A stretch of 64,000 nucleotides of DNA from Pseudomonas sp. MYb60 (GCF_002979555.1 NZ_PCOZ01000018.1:19751-83750), one strand, 5' to 3'. Shown: positions 13,777-24,266, counted from the first letter of the stretch. Notes: a model not told the origin generated them from the letters alone. Program-made: numbers and translations.

Positions 13777-15252
13777 TTAAGCCAGTTTCTTCAGCAGGTT
13801 TTGCAGGGTCGCTGTGACGCCGTTGTCGCGCAGGCTTACATAACACCGCTCGAACGCTGCCACAAACTCAGGCGAATTGGGAATAGCCGTGCCGAAAATC
13901 TCTTCCACCCCCAGCAAGCGCTTGCTGATCAAGGCCTCATCGCGCACGAGGTCCTGGCAGAACTCGGCACGCGGGTCGGGGATCTTGTAACTCACGCCGT
14001 TCTCATCCACGCCCTTCAAGTACAGCGCCCACGCCGCCACGACCAGCGCTGCACGCTCGGTCTCGCGGCCATCGGCGATCAAGCGGTTGATGGTCGGCAC
14101 GGTGAACTTGGGAAACTTCGACGAACCATCGGAACATACCCGCTCCAACTGGTCCGCGATGGCCTGGTTGGAAAAGCGATCCACCAGCGTCTGTTTATAG
14201 TCGCTAAGATCGATGCCCGGCACCGGAGCGAGGTTCGGGGTGACGTCCAGGTCCATATAGGCGCGCATGTAGGCGACAAACACCGGGTCATTCATGGTCT
14301 CGTGCACAAACCGATAACCCTTGAGAAAACCCAGGTACGTCAGCGCCAGATGGCTGCCGTTGAGCAGGCCGATCTTCATCTCTTCATAGGGCGTCACGTC
14401 GTCGGTGAACTGCACCCCGACGTTTTCCCAGGCCGGACGGCCGTTGACGAATTTATCTTCCAGCACCCACTGCACAAACGGCTCGCACACCACTGGCCAC
14501 GCATCGTCGATGCCGTGCTCGTCGTGCAATTGCAGGCGGTGGGCGGTGCTGGTCATCGGCGTGATGCGGTCGACCATGGCATTGGGGAAGCTCACGTTGG
14601 CCTTGATCCAGTCATGCAGCTCGGCGTCGTGCAGCGCCGCGAATGCCAGCAAGGCCTTGCGGGTCACCGCGCCGTTATGCGGCAGGTTATCGCAGGACAT
14701 CACGGTGAACGCCGGGATGCCGGCGGCGCGACGTTGGGTCAGCGCCGCACAGATGAAGCCGAACACGGTTTTCGGTGCCTTCGGGTGGGCCAGGTCGTGC
14801 TGGATCTGCGGCAGGTGGGCCATGAACTCGCCGTTGCTGTCGTCGATGCAGTAGCCGCCTTCGGTGATGGTCAGCGAGACGATACGGATCTCAGGGCTGG
14901 CCAGTTTGTCGATCAGCGCCTGGGCGCTGTCCTCGGCCAGCAGCATGTCGCTGATGGCGCCGATCACGCGCACTTCGGTGTCGTCGGTGTCACCCAGTTC
15001 ATACAGGGTGAACAGGTAGTCCTGGCCGGCCAGGTCGTCGCGGGCCTTGCGGTCTTCACTGCGCAGGCCGACGCCACAGATGCTCCAGTCCAGCCCTTCG
15101 CCAGTGTTCATCAGCGCATCGGTGTAATACGCCTGATGCGCGCGGTGGAAACCACCGACGCCGATGTGGGCGATGCCCTGGGACGTGTGGGTATACGTGG
15201 GCAGTTGCACCTGCGGTGCCAGTTGGCTGAGGTTCTGTTTATTCAGTTTCAT
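13777..15252 (-). CDS. mtlD: Mannitol dehydrogenase (polyol 2-dehydrogenase)
   Basis: A 491-aa NAD-dependent long-chain polyol dehydrogenase that oxidises mannitol to fructose and arabitol to xylulose. The Rossmann motif is IAHIGVGGFHRAHQ; the family signature is FPNAMVDRITPMT; the catalytic KxxxxNxxH motif is KIGLLNGSH. ATG 15252 is preferred over the GTG one codon earlier. It lies 15 bp downstream of the ABC ATPase gene. The operon gives it both importer and downstream kinases. Confidence 0.95.
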   Translation of the reverse strand: MKLNKQNLSQLAPQVQLPTYTHTSQGIAHIGVGGFHRAHQAYYTDALMNTGEGLDWSICGVGLRSEDRKARDDLAGQDYLFTLYELGDTDDTEVRVIGAISDMLLAEDSAQALIDKLASPEIRIVSLTITEGGYCIDDSNGEFMAHLPQIQHDLAHPKAPKTVFGFICAALTQRRAAGIPAFTVMSCDNLPHNGAVTRKALLAFAALHDAELHDWIKANVSFPNAMVDRITPMTSTAHRLQLHDEHGIDDAWPVVCEPFVQWVLEDKFVNGRPAWENVGVQFTDDVTPYEEMKIGLLNGSHLALTYLGFLKGYRFVHETMNDPVFVAYMRAYMDLDVTPNLAPVPGIDLSDYKQTLVDRFSNQAIADQLERVCSDGSSKFPKFTVPTINRLIADGRETERAALVVAAWALYLKGVDENGVSYKIPDPRAEFCQDLVRDEALISKRLLGVEEIFGTAIPNSPEFVAAFERCYVSLRDNGVTATLQNLLKKLA

Positions 15253-15267
15253 CACAAATCTCGCAGA

Positions 15268-16371
<1,104 letters not shown>

Positions 16372-16393
16372 GATGGGCCTCCGCTTGGAATTA

Positions 16394-17224
16394 TTATTTA
16401 ACGGCGCCGAAGGACAAACCGCGCACCAACTGTTTCTGGCTGATCCAGCCAAAGATCAGGATCGGCGCGCAGGCCAGGGTCGAGACGGCAGACAATTTGG
16501 CCCAGAACAAGCCTTCAGGGCTGGAGTAGGACGCGATCAACGCGGTCAGTGGCGCGGCATTCGACGAGGTCAGGTTCAGCGACCAGAACGCCTCGTTCCA
16601 GCACAGGATCAGCGACAGCAATACCGTGGACGCCAGGCCGCCCTTGGCGATCGGCAGCAGGACGCGGACCATTTCCTGCCACAGGGTCGCACCATCGAGG
16701 CGGGCCGCTTCGAGGATGTCTTTGGGGATGTCCTTGAAGTAGGTGTAAACCATCCAGACCACAATCGGCAGGTTGATCAGGGTGTAGATGATGATCAGCG
16801 CAATGCGCGTATCCAGAAGGCCCATGCTCTTGGCCAGCAGGTAGATCGGCATCAGCACGCCCACCGGCGGGAGCATCTTGGTGGACAGCATCCACAGCAA
16901 CGTACCTTTGGTGCGCTGGGTTTCGTAGAACGCCATGGAGTAGGCCGCGGGCACCGAAATCAGCAGGCACAGGGCGGTGGCGCTGAAGGAAATCAGCACC
17001 GAGTTCCACGCGTAGCTGAAGTAGTTGCTGCGCTCGTTGATGTGCAGGTAGTTCTCCAGCGTCGGCGTGAAGATGAACTGCGGCGGCGTGGCGAACGCGT
17101 CGATTTCGGTCTTGAAGCTGGTCAGCACCATCCAGAAGATCGGGAAGAAGATCAGGATCGCGATGGCCCAGGCCAATGTGCCGAGCAACAGGCTTTGCAG
17201 CCGGCGGGATTGTTGAAGCGTCAT
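16394..17224 (-). CDS. mtlG: Polyol ABC transporter permease
   Basis: A 276-aa MalG-type inner-membrane permease with six predicted helices. The coupling-loop EAA motif is EAARLDGATLWQEMVRVLLP, which docks on MtlK. It starts 10 bp after the mtlF stop. With MtlF it forms the transmembrane channel. Confidence 0.92.
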   Translation of the reverse strand: MTLQQSRRLQSLLLGTLAWAIAILIFFPIFWMVLTSFKTEIDAFATPPQFIFTPTLENYLHINERSNYFSYAWNSVLISFSATALCLLISVPAAYSMAFYETQRTKGTLLWMLSTKMLPPVGVLMPIYLLAKSMGLLDTRIALIIIYTLINLPIVVWMVYTYFKDIPKDILEAARLDGATLWQEMVRVLLPIAKGGLASTVLLSLILCWNEAFWSLNLTSSNAAPLTALIASYSSPEGLFWAKLSAVSTLACAPILIFGWISQKQLVRGLSFGAVK

Positions 17225-17234
17225 GGCGCGGCCC

Positions 17235-18125
17235 TCAAGGCTTGTCAGTCAGGTTTTTGCCGATCATCCGCACCAGGATGATCGCCGCGATATTGGCGAT
17301 GACCACGGCAATCAAGCCGCCCGCCGAGGCCATGCCCACGTCGAACTGCACCAGCGCCTGGTTGTAGATCAGGTACGCGAGGTTGGTCGAGGCGTAGCCC
17401 GGACCACCGTTGGTGGTGGTGAAGATTTCGGCGAACACCGAGAGCAGAAAGATCGTCTCGATCATCACCACCACGGCAATCGGCCTGGCCAGGTGGGGCA
17501 GGGTGAGGTGCCAGAAGATCGCGATGGCGCCGGCACCGTCCAGGCGTGCGGCTTCCTTTTGTTCCTGGTCGAGGGACTGCATGGCGGTCATCAGCAACAG
17601 GATCGCGAAGGGCAGCCATTGCCAGGACACAATGATGATGATCGACAGCAACGGGTAGTGCGCCAGCCAGTCCACCGGCTCGGCACCGAAAAACTTCCAC
17701 ACGGCGGCGAGCACGCCGGACACCGGGTGGAAAATCAGGTTCTTCCAGATCAGCGCACCGACGGTGGGCATGATGAAGAACGGCGAGATCAACAGCACCC
17801 GCACCAGGCCGCGACCGAGAAACTCGCTGGCTTCGAGCAAGGCACTGATCAAGACGCCGAAGACCACGCTGATCAGCAGCACGCTGCCCACCAGCAAGAG
17901 GGTGTTGGTGGCGCCGGGCAGGAAGCCCGAATCGGTGACGAAGTAGGCGAAGTTCTCCAGCCCGACGAACTCGTTTTCACCGGGGTAGAGCAGGTTGTAG
18001 CGGATCAGCGAAAAGTACAGGGTCATGCCCAGCGGCACGATCATCCACAGCAGCAGCAGGGCCACCGAAGGGCTGACAAGGAACCAGCCGGGGTTGGCCA
18101 GACGGTTTTTGGCGGGTGTATTCAT
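17235..18125 (-). CDS. mtlF: Polyol ABC transporter permease
   Basis: A 296-aa MalF-type permease with about six helices and the EAA coupling motif KEAARLDGAGAIAIFWHLTLP. ATG 18125 is used; a GTG three codons upstream is also in frame. It is separated from mtlE by 153 bp that hold a large inverted REP pair, which may reduce its expression relative to the binding protein. Confidence 0.92.
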   Translation of the reverse strand: MNTPAKNRLANPGWFLVSPSVALLLLWMIVPLGMTLYFSLIRYNLLYPGENEFVGLENFAYFVTDSGFLPGATNTLLLVGSVLLISVVFGVLISALLEASEFLGRGLVRVLLISPFFIMPTVGALIWKNLIFHPVSGVLAAVWKFFGAEPVDWLAHYPLLSIIIIVSWQWLPFAILLLMTAMQSLDQEQKEAARLDGAGAIAIFWHLTLPHLARPIAVVVMIETIFLLSVFAEIFTTTNGGPGYASTNLAYLIYNQALVQFDVGMASAGGLIAVVIANIAAIILVRMIGKNLTDKP

Positions 18126-18167
18126 GGTATTCACGACCGGTACAGAGCAAGAATCGGAGTGCGGTCA

Positions 18168-18261
18168 ATGTGGGAGGGGGGTTGCCCCCGATAGCGATCT
18201 ACCAGTTGATGAGTCTTTGCCTGATACACCGTCATCGGGGGCAGGCCCCCTCCCACATTTG
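18168..18261. repeat. Large inverted REP pair between mtlE and mtlF
   Basis: Two REP copies in opposite orientation, one beginning AATGTGGGAGGGGGG (18167 on) and one ending GGCCCCCTCCCACATTT (to 18261), with arms of about 26 bp that are almost fully complementary. On mRNA this forms one very stable stem, in the same place as the well-known REP between malE and malF of E. coli. Confidence 0.8.
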
Positions 18262-18278
18262 ACTGTGGGTGGCCTGCT

Positions 18279-19589
18279 TTATTTGGGGTAACCGGCCCGC
18301 TTCATCTCACGCTCGGTGGTGGTCTGCGCAGCGGTGAGTGCCGCGTCGACCGTTTGCTGGCCAGTCAGCGCACCCGAGAAGAACTTGCCGACCTGGGTCC
18401 CAATCGCCTGGAACTCAGGAATGGTCACCAACTGGATGCCGATGTACGGCACCGGCTTGAGCGTCGGCTTGGTTGGGTCCGCGACTTTCAGCGATTCCAG
18501 CGTCACCTTGGCAAACGGCGCGGCCTTCATGTACTCGTCGCTGTAGGTCGATTTGCGCGTGCCTGGCGGCACGTTGGCAACGCCGTCGGTCTTGGCGACC
18601 AAAGCGCCGTATTCCTTGGACGTGGCCCAACTGGTGAACACCTTGGCGGCGTCCTTGGCCTTGGAGCTGGTAGGGATTGCCAGGCTCCAGGAATACAGCC
18701 ACGACGTGCCCTTGTCGGTCTTCTCGTGCGGGGCGAAGGTGAAGCCCACATGGTCAGCCACTTTGCTCTGGGTCTTGTCGGTGACAAACGAGCCGGCCAC
18801 GCTGGCATCGACCCAGATCGCACACTTGCCGCTGTTGAACAGCGCCAGGTTTTCGTTGAAGCCGTTACTCGACGCACCCGGCGGGCCGGATTTCTTCATG
18901 TTGTCGACGTAGAAGTTCAGCGCATCTTTCCATTCAGGTCCGTTGAATTCTGGTTGCCACTTTTCATCGAACCAGCGCGCACCGTAGCCGTTGGCCAGGG
19001 TGGTGATCAGCGCCATGTTCTCGCCCCAGCCGGCTTTGCCGCGCAGGCACAGGCCGTATTGCTCCTTGGTCTTGTCGGTGAGCTTGCTGGCGAATTCGCC
19101 GATCTGCGTCCAGGTCGGGTGCTCGGGCATGGTCAGCCCGGCGTCCTTGAACAGGTCGGTGCGGTAATAGGTGATCGAGCTTTCGGCGTAGAACGGCAGG
19201 GCGTACAGCGAACCCTTGACGGACAAACCGTCACGTACAGAAGGGAAGACATCATCAAGGTCGTAGGACGCCGGCAGATCCTTCATCGGCTCCAGCCAAC
19301 CCTTGGCGCCCCACAGTGCAGCTTCGTACATGCCGATGGTCAACACATCAAACTGCCCGCCCTGGGTGGCGATGTCGGTGGTCAGGCGCTGGCGCAGCAC
19401 GTTTTCTTCGAGCACCACCCAGTTCAGCTTGATCTCCGGATGCTCGGCCTCGAAGGTTTTCGAGAGCTTCTGCATGCGGATCATGTCGCTGTTGTTGACG
19501 GTGGCAATGGTCAGGGTCTGCGCGCCAAGGCTGACGGCGCTGATAGTCAAGCAGGTGGATGCAAGCAGTACTTTTGCTGTGAACTTCAT
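18279..19589 (-). CDS. mtlE: Polyol ABC transporter substrate-binding protein
   Basis: A 436-aa periplasmic binding protein of the family-1 sugar-binding type. A Sec signal peptide (MKFTAKVLLASTCLTISAVS, cleaved near LGAQ) precedes the mature domain starting TLTIATVNNSDM. It captures mannitol, glucitol or arabitol. It is the first gene of the operon; the upstream region holds a sigma-70-like promoter overlapped by tandem repeats suited to the AraC-family regulator MtlR. ATG 19589 gives the signal peptide directly. Confidence 0.93.
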   Translation of the reverse strand: MKFTAKVLLASTCLTISAVSLGAQTLTIATVNNSDMIRMQKLSKTFEAEHPEIKLNWVVLEENVLRQRLTTDIATQGGQFDVLTIGMYEAALWGAKGWLEPMKDLPASYDLDDVFPSVRDGLSVKGSLYALPFYAESSITYYRTDLFKDAGLTMPEHPTWTQIGEFASKLTDKTKEQYGLCLRGKAGWGENMALITTLANGYGARWFDEKWQPEFNGPEWKDALNFYVDNMKKSGPPGASSNGFNENLALFNSGKCAIWVDASVAGSFVTDKTQSKVADHVGFTFAPHEKTDKGTSWLYSWSLAIPTSSKAKDAAKVFTSWATSKEYGALVAKTDGVANVPPGTRKSTYSDEYMKAAPFAKVTLESLKVADPTKPTLKPVPYIGIQLVTIPEFQAIGTQVGKFFSGALTGQQTVDAALTAAQTTTEREMKRAGYPK

Positions 19590-19679
19590 CGCGCACTCCA
19601 TTTCCGCGCCCAGGGGGCTACAGAAGGACAGTTATTGTTGTTGTGTCTTCCTACAAGCAGTCAGGAAGAGTGTGCGTCG

Positions 19680-19708
19680 ATTACAGCCTTGAAATGGCAA
19701 TGTGACAA
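19680..19708 (-). promoter_or_regulatory. mtlE operon promoter
   Basis: Minus-strand -35 TTGTCA (19708-19703) and -10 TGTAAT (19685-19680), spacer 17 bp. The -35 hexamer lies inside the promoter-proximal MtlR-like repeat, as expected for activation by an AraC-family protein. Confidence 0.6.
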
Positions 19709-19745
19709 ATCCTTGGGAGCACTGGGACTGATACTTTTTTGCACT
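19702..19745 (-). promoter_or_regulatory. Tandem 22-bp repeats, candidate MtlR operator
   Basis: Two directly adjacent 22-bp half-sites on the minus strand, 19745-19724 and 19723-19702. Both begin AGTGC, share AAG at positions 10-12 and GTC near the end, and agree at 14 of 22 positions. Tandem direct repeats touching the -35 box are the usual binding pattern of AraC-family activators. Confidence 0.6.
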
Positions 19746-19752
19746 GCTTCAT

Positions 19753-19783
19753 GATCGCTGCCACGCCGTGCATGGGAACGATC
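19753..19783. repeat. Imperfect palindrome bounded by GATC
   Basis: GATCGCTGCCACGC-CGT-GCATGGGAACGATC, a 14-bp stem with three mismatches, between mtlR and the mtlE operator. Its arm GATCGTTCCCATGC resembles the hairpin at 41887-41911, so both are probably members of one dispersed repeat family. It may also end the mtlR transcript. Confidence 0.55.
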
Positions 19784-19802
19784 AAACCGGTGGGTGTTGA
19801 GT

Positions 19803-20708
19803 TCAGGCCAGGTTTTGTTCGGTCAGGCGCTGCACCGCCAGGCGGCGGTAGTGGGATGGGGTCATGCCCTTGAGTTGCTGGAAGCGCCGGTTGAAGTTGG
19901 AGATATTGTTGAATCCCGACTCGAAACACACATCGGTCACGGCTTTGTCGCCGTCTGCCAGGAGTTCGCAGGACTTGCTGATGCGCAGCCGGTTTACAAA
20001 TTCGATGAACGTGCGCCCGGTAGCCTGCTTGAACACGCGGGAGAAGTACGTGGGCTTCATCCCCAGGTGTTCCGCCACTTCTTCCAGCGGCAATTCCCGC
20101 GCGTAGTGGGCAAAGATGTAGTCCACCGCGCGGTTGGTGCGGTCGATGCTGTGCTCGTCGGCCAATTGCGGCGTGGTGACGCCTGAGAGCAGCTGGTAGT
20201 CCTCGCACGCACTCAACACTTCCAGCAGGATAAAAAAGTGCCCCAGCCGCGCCATGCCCTGGGCGTCCTCGATACGTTGCATCAGGGCCATGGCCTGGGC
20301 GATGGTCTTTTTACAGCGAAACTCGATGCCGTACTGCGCGCGTTCCAGCAACGGGGCGAGGCTTTTGAGCTCGGTGAAGATGTGGCTGCCTTGCTCGAAC
20401 AGCTCATCGGTGAAGTTCACCAGCATGTCGCGCTTGGGCACCACTTCGTCTTCGTCCACCTGGCTGATCCAGTTGTGGGGCAAGTTGGGGCCGGTGAGGA
20501 ACAGGCTTTCCGGGTAGAAATTGCCGATGTAGTCACCGATGAACACCTTGCCGGAGCTGGCGACGATCAGGTGCAGCTCGTATTCCTTGTGGAAGTGCCA
20601 GCGCACCAGCGGGCAGGGGAAACCGTGCTGGCGATAGATGATGGACAGGCCGTTGTGGTCGTCCATCAACTCGTAGGAAGGGTCGGTGATGCGCGCTGCT
20701 CGGGTCAT
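19803..20708 (-). CDS. mtlR: AraC-family transcriptional activator of the mannitol operon
   Basis: A 301-aa regulator with an N-terminal cupin-like sensor domain (VRWHFHKEYELHLI, then GPNLPHNW) and a C-terminal pair of helix-turn-helix motifs (LPLEEVAEHLGMKPTYFSRV and KAVTDVCFESGFNNISNFNR). In P. fluorescens MtlR activates mtlEFGKDYZ in response to mannitol, sorbitol or arabitol. It lies directly upstream of mtlE on the same strand with its own 3' end 214 bp away. Confidence 0.92.
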   Translation of the reverse strand: MTRAARITDPSYELMDDHNGLSIIYRQHGFPCPLVRWHFHKEYELHLIVASSGKVFIGDYIGNFYPESLFLTGPNLPHNWISQVDEDEVVPKRDMLVNFTDELFEQGSHIFTELKSLAPLLERAQYGIEFRCKKTIAQAMALMQRIEDAQGMARLGHFFILLEVLSACEDYQLLSGVTTPQLADEHSIDRTNRAVDYIFAHYARELPLEEVAEHLGMKPTYFSRVFKQATGRTFIEFVNRLRISKSCELLADGDKAVTDVCFESGFNNISNFNRRFQQLKGMTPSHYRRLAVQRLTEQNLA

Positions 20709-20780
20709 GCTGCCGTCGCTTTATTGTTGGTTGCGACCCGAATAATGCCCCTATGCGTGTAAGCCTGCCAGCGCCGATGT

Positions 20781-22070
20781 TTATACGATGCGGTTTTTCG
20801 CCTCGATCCACTGGGACATGTACTGCGTACTTTTATGCGCGTGGTGACGCAGCATGCTGCCGGTGAAGTTGTCCCGGCGATGGTCGGCTAGCCGGCGACG
20901 GCATTGTTCGAGGCAGTCCACCAGCGTCGGGCCGTGCAGGGTCTTGTCATAACGCCCCGCCAGCAGTTGGCGCCCGCGCGCCTGGGCCTGGGTCCAGCGC
21001 GCGCAGTCCTGGTACAACGCCACGGCGGCGTCGGCCAATGCCTGTGCGCTCTGCTCGATGGCGCCCGGCCACGGCTGCGCATCGCCCATGGCTTCGGCGC
21101 CGACCGGCGTGGTGACGCTGGGCGTGCCACAGAGCATTGCGTCCACCAACTTGCCCTTGATCCCGGCGCCGAAACGTAGCGGTGCCAGGCAGATGCGAGC
21201 CGCGGTCATCACCTGCAAGGCATCTTCGGCCCAGTTCATCACATGAAAGCCTTGGGCCGGATTGTGCAGGGCGGTGGCCTTCGGCGGCGTGTAGGCACCA
21301 TAGATATGTAGCTGGACGCCCGGCAGTTGCTGGCGGATCAACGGCCACAGGCTGTTCTTCATCCACAGCACGGCATCCCAGTTGGGGGCGTGGCGGAAGT
21401 TGCCGATGCTGAGGAAGTGCGCGCGGTCGTCGAACGGTACAAAGGCCTGGGCGGGTGGCTCGATCATCAGCGGGCACCAGTGGAGCAGGGCGGCCGGCAC
21501 CTTGAATTGCTCGGTGAGCAGGCGGATCTCCACGTCGGAGATCATCAGGCTGATGTCACAGCGGTAGATGGCCGCGATTTCACGCTTGGCAACGTCGGTG
21601 TCGGCCATCCGCTGGAATGCTTCTTCCAGGGCCGGGGCAAACAGCGGGCTGAAGTCGTCGCTGTCCGGGGCGGCCTTGAGGCGCTCCTTCAAGCGTTGCT
21701 GGCGGGCGTCGCGCAGGCTTTGCAGGTCGCTGGTCTCCAGTACGCGCAAGGCGGTGGGGCAGTGTTTTTCCACGCGCCAGCCGAATTGCTCTTCCATCAT
21801 GAAGCGGTCGAACAACACGATGTCCGGGGCCAGTTCGCGAATAAAGTCGTCGAAACTGCTGTTATTGAGCTCGATTGCGCATTCGGCAATGCCCAGGGCG
21901 GGCAGGTCGGCCTTGTGTTCGCCGGTGGTTGCCGGGCTGCTGAAGGTAATCTCCCAACCTGCTGTAAGAAAACTCTCTAAGATCTGCATCATATGTCCGC
22001 CGGCGGCCGAGGAGCGGGGTTCCGGCCAGACGTAACCAATGACCAGGACTTTGGTGGCGGGCAGATTCAT
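20781..22070 (-). CDS. Glycosyltransferase, GT4-like
   Basis: A 429-aa GT-B fold glycosyltransferase. The N-terminal Rossmann-like start (KVLVIGYVWPEPRSSAAGGH) and the C-terminal nucleotide-sugar region (CLAPLRFGAGIKGKLVDAML, then TTPVGAEAMG) with the conserved glycine/Lys pattern of group-1 transferases are clear. No signal peptide or membrane segment. The C-terminal tail (about 40 residues) is hydrophilic. Acceptor and donor are unknown, and no polysaccharide cluster surrounds it. ATG 22070 chosen over an upstream in-frame start on homology. Confidence 0.8.
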   Translation of the reverse strand: MNLPATKVLVIGYVWPEPRSSAAGGHMMQILESFLTAGWEITFSSPATTGEHKADLPALGIAECAIELNNSSFDDFIRELAPDIVLFDRFMMEEQFGWRVEKHCPTALRVLETSDLQSLRDARQQRLKERLKAAPDSDDFSPLFAPALEEAFQRMADTDVAKREIAAIYRCDISLMISDVEIRLLTEQFKVPAALLHWCPLMIEPPAQAFVPFDDRAHFLSIGNFRHAPNWDAVLWMKNSLWPLIRQQLPGVQLHIYGAYTPPKATALHNPAQGFHVMNWAEDALQVMTAARICLAPLRFGAGIKGKLVDAMLCGTPSVTTPVGAEAMGDAQPWPGAIEQSAQALADAAVALYQDCARWTQAQARGRQLLAGRYDKTLHGPTLVDCLEQCRRRLADHRRDNFTGSMLRHHAHKSTQYMSQWIEAKNRIV

Positions 22071-22228
22071 CGACAGCGGTTTCCTTGGAGGGCAGGTGAA
22101 AAACGCGCAATTAAACCACAACCCGAAGGCATGACAATTTGCGACTGGGCATAGGTAGCCACCGTACTTTGTGGTTAACTTCGGCCTCTCGAATTCGTTT
22201 AACCCAATACAGCAGAAGGATTCCGTTC

Positions 22229-22729
22229 ATGGCTCAAGTCACCCTCCGTGGTAACCCTGTCCAGGTTGAAGGCCAATTGCCGCAAGTCGGCAGCCAGGCC
22301 GCTGATTTCACCCTGACCGCCGGCGATCTGTCGGACGCAACCCTGGCGACCTTCGCCGGCAAGCGCAAAGTGCTGAACATCTTCCCAAGCGTTGATACCC
22401 CGACCTGCGCCACATCGGTTCGCAAGTTCAATGCCCAGGCCAACGAGCTGGACAACACTGTTGTGCTGTGCATTTCCTCGGACCTGCCGTTTGCCCAGGC
22501 GCGCTTCTGCGGTTCGGAAGGCCTGGAGAACGTCAAAAGCCTGTCGGACTTCCGCAGTGCTGCGTTCTCGGAAGATTACGGTGTAAACATCGTTGACGGC
22601 CCACTGCGCAGCCTGACTGCCCGCGCCGTTGTCGTGCTGGACGAAAACGATAAAGTCCTGCACAGCGAACTGGTTGCCGAAATCGGCCAAGAGCCAAACT
22701 ACGAAGCTGCCCTGGCAGTCTTGAAGTAA
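22229..22729 (+). CDS. tpx: Thiol peroxidase (atypical 2-Cys peroxiredoxin)
   Basis: A 166-aa Tpx that reduces hydrogen and alkyl peroxides with thioredoxin. The peroxidatic Cys60 is in SVDTPTCATSVRKF and the resolving Cys94 in QARFCGSEGL, both at the standard Tpx positions. AGCAGAAGGA lies upstream of ATG 22229. Monocistronic: a rho-independent terminator follows at 22782-22811. It diverges from the glycosyltransferase gene. Confidence 0.95.
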   Translation: MAQVTLRGNPVQVEGQLPQVGSQAADFTLTAGDLSDATLATFAGKRKVLNIFPSVDTPTCATSVRKFNAQANELDNTVVLCISSDLPFAQARFCGSEGLENVKSLSDFRSAAFSEDYGVNIVDGPLRSLTARAVVVLDENDKVLHSELVAEIGQEPNYEAALAVLK

Positions 22730-22781
22730 CTGTTTCAACGCATGACTGTCGCCTGGCAGTAACACGCGTGCTACATGATTG

Positions 22782-22811
22782 CGGCCTGGCCTAGTCCAGG
22801 CCGTTTTCATT
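22782..22811 (+). terminator. Rho-independent terminator after tpx
   Basis: CGGCCTGG-CCTAGT-CCAGGCCG, an 8-bp perfect GC-rich stem with a 6-nt loop, followed by TTTTCATT. Confidence 0.85.
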
Positions 22812-22961
22812 TAAGGGTCAAATGCTTAGCTGAATTAGCCAATGGACTAAGGTCAGACGTTAAAAGTTGTAAGCCCAAGGTAAATAGCCGGTAAAGCCGC
22901 TTTTCTAAACGCGCTCCAGTGCTTATCTTTCAGCCTCCCGAAGAAGAAGCTCTCGCGCCCA

Positions 22962-24266
22962 ATGGTTGATCACTCCATGCAATCGTCCCCCCGCAATTCC
23001 CGTCGCTGGCTGTTCGGCCTGCTTGTGCTGCTGGTTATCGCCGGCCTGTGCTGGAAATTCTGGCCCGCCAGCCACACCGACGCCGCCGCGCAGAAGCAGG
23101 CCGGGCGTGCCGGTAAGTCGGGGATGATGCGCCCGGGCTTCGGCGGCTCCACCGAGCCGGTGCCGGTGCGCGTTGCGCCGGTGGTGCTGGGGGAATTCCC
23201 GGTGTACTACAAGGCCCTGGGCACAGTGACCGCGCTCAACACCATCAATGTGCGCAGCCGGGTGGGCGGCGAGTTGGTCAAGATCGCCTTTGAAGAGGGG
23301 CAGCGGGTCAAGGCCGGCGACCTGTTGGCCGAGATCGACCCACGCAGCTATCAGAACGCCTTGCTCCAGGCCCAGGGCACGTTGCTGCAGAACCAGGCCC
23401 AGTTGAAAAACGCCCAGGTCGATGTGCAGCGCTATCGCGACCTTTATGCCCAGGACAGTATCGCCAAGCAGACCCTGGACACCGCCGAAGCGCTGGTTTT
23501 GCAATACCAGGGCACGGTCAAGACCAACCAGGGCGCGGTGGATGACGCCAAGCTCAACCTCGAGTTCACCAAGATCCGTGCACCCATCAGCGGTCGTGTG
23601 GGCTTGCGCCAGATCGACGTCGGCAACCTGGTCTCGGCCAACGACACCACGTTCATTGCCGTGATCACCCAGACCCAGCCGATCAGCGTCGCGTTCACCC
23701 TGCCGGAAAACTCCCTGGAAACCGTGCTCACCCGCTACCACGCCGGCAACCAGATGCCCGTGGAAGCCTGGGACCGTGGTGACGCGAAGCAGCAGGCCGC
23801 CGGCGTGCTGCAGAGCCTGGACAACCAGATTGACGTCACCACCGGCACGCTGAAATTCAAGGCGCGCTTCGATAACAAGGACCAGGCGCTGTTCCCCAAC
23901 CAGTTCGTCAACGTGCACCTGCTGGCCGACACCCTGCACAACGTCGTGCTGGCGCCCTCGGCGGCGATTCAGTTTGGCAATGCCGGCACCTTCGTCTACG
24001 TGCTGGACGGCGACAAGAAGGTCAAGGTACAGCCGCTGGTGGTGGGTGATACCGATGGCGACAATACCGTGATCAAGCAGGGCCTCAAGGCGGGTGACCG
24101 TGTGGTGCTGGAAGGCACCGACCGTCTCAAGGACGGCAGCGAGATTGAAGTGGTCAACGACAGCAGCGAAGTGCCGACCACGCCGACTGAGCACCTGCAA
24201 GGCAAACCAGCGGCCAAAGGGGAGACCGGCACCACCGCCGGCAAGGCGCAAAAGGTCGGTTCATGA
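22962..24266 (+). CDS. mdtA: RND efflux periplasmic adaptor, MdtA-like
   Basis: A 434-aa membrane-fusion protein. One N-terminal membrane anchor (residues 15-33, RWLFGLLVLLVIAGLCWKF), lipoyl halves (NVRSRVGGELVKIAF and the later TKIRAPISGRVG), a coiled-coil hairpin and beta-barrel (AVITQTQPISVAFTLPEN) match MdtA. A Gly/Thr-rich tail ends it. It overlaps mdtB by 4 bp (ATGA). ATG 22962 used; ATG 22977 is also possible. It links the MdtB/MdtC pump to the outer-membrane channel. Confidence 0.9.
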   Translation: MVDHSMQSSPRNSRRWLFGLLVLLVIAGLCWKFWPASHTDAAAQKQAGRAGKSGMMRPGFGGSTEPVPVRVAPVVLGEFPVYYKALGTVTALNTINVRSRVGGELVKIAFEEGQRVKAGDLLAEIDPRSYQNALLQAQGTLLQNQAQLKNAQVDVQRYRDLYAQDSIAKQTLDTAEALVLQYQGTVKTNQGAVDDAKLNLEFTKIRAPISGRVGLRQIDVGNLVSANDTTFIAVITQTQPISVAFTLPENSLETVLTRYHAGNQMPVEAWDRGDAKQQAAGVLQSLDNQIDVTTGTLKFKARFDNKDQALFPNQFVNVHLLADTLHNVVLAPSAAIQFGNAGTFVYVLDGDKKVKVQPLVVGDTDGDNTVIKQGLKAGDRVVLEGTDRLKDGSEIEVVNDSSEVPTTPTEHLQGKPAAKGETGTTAGKAQKVGS

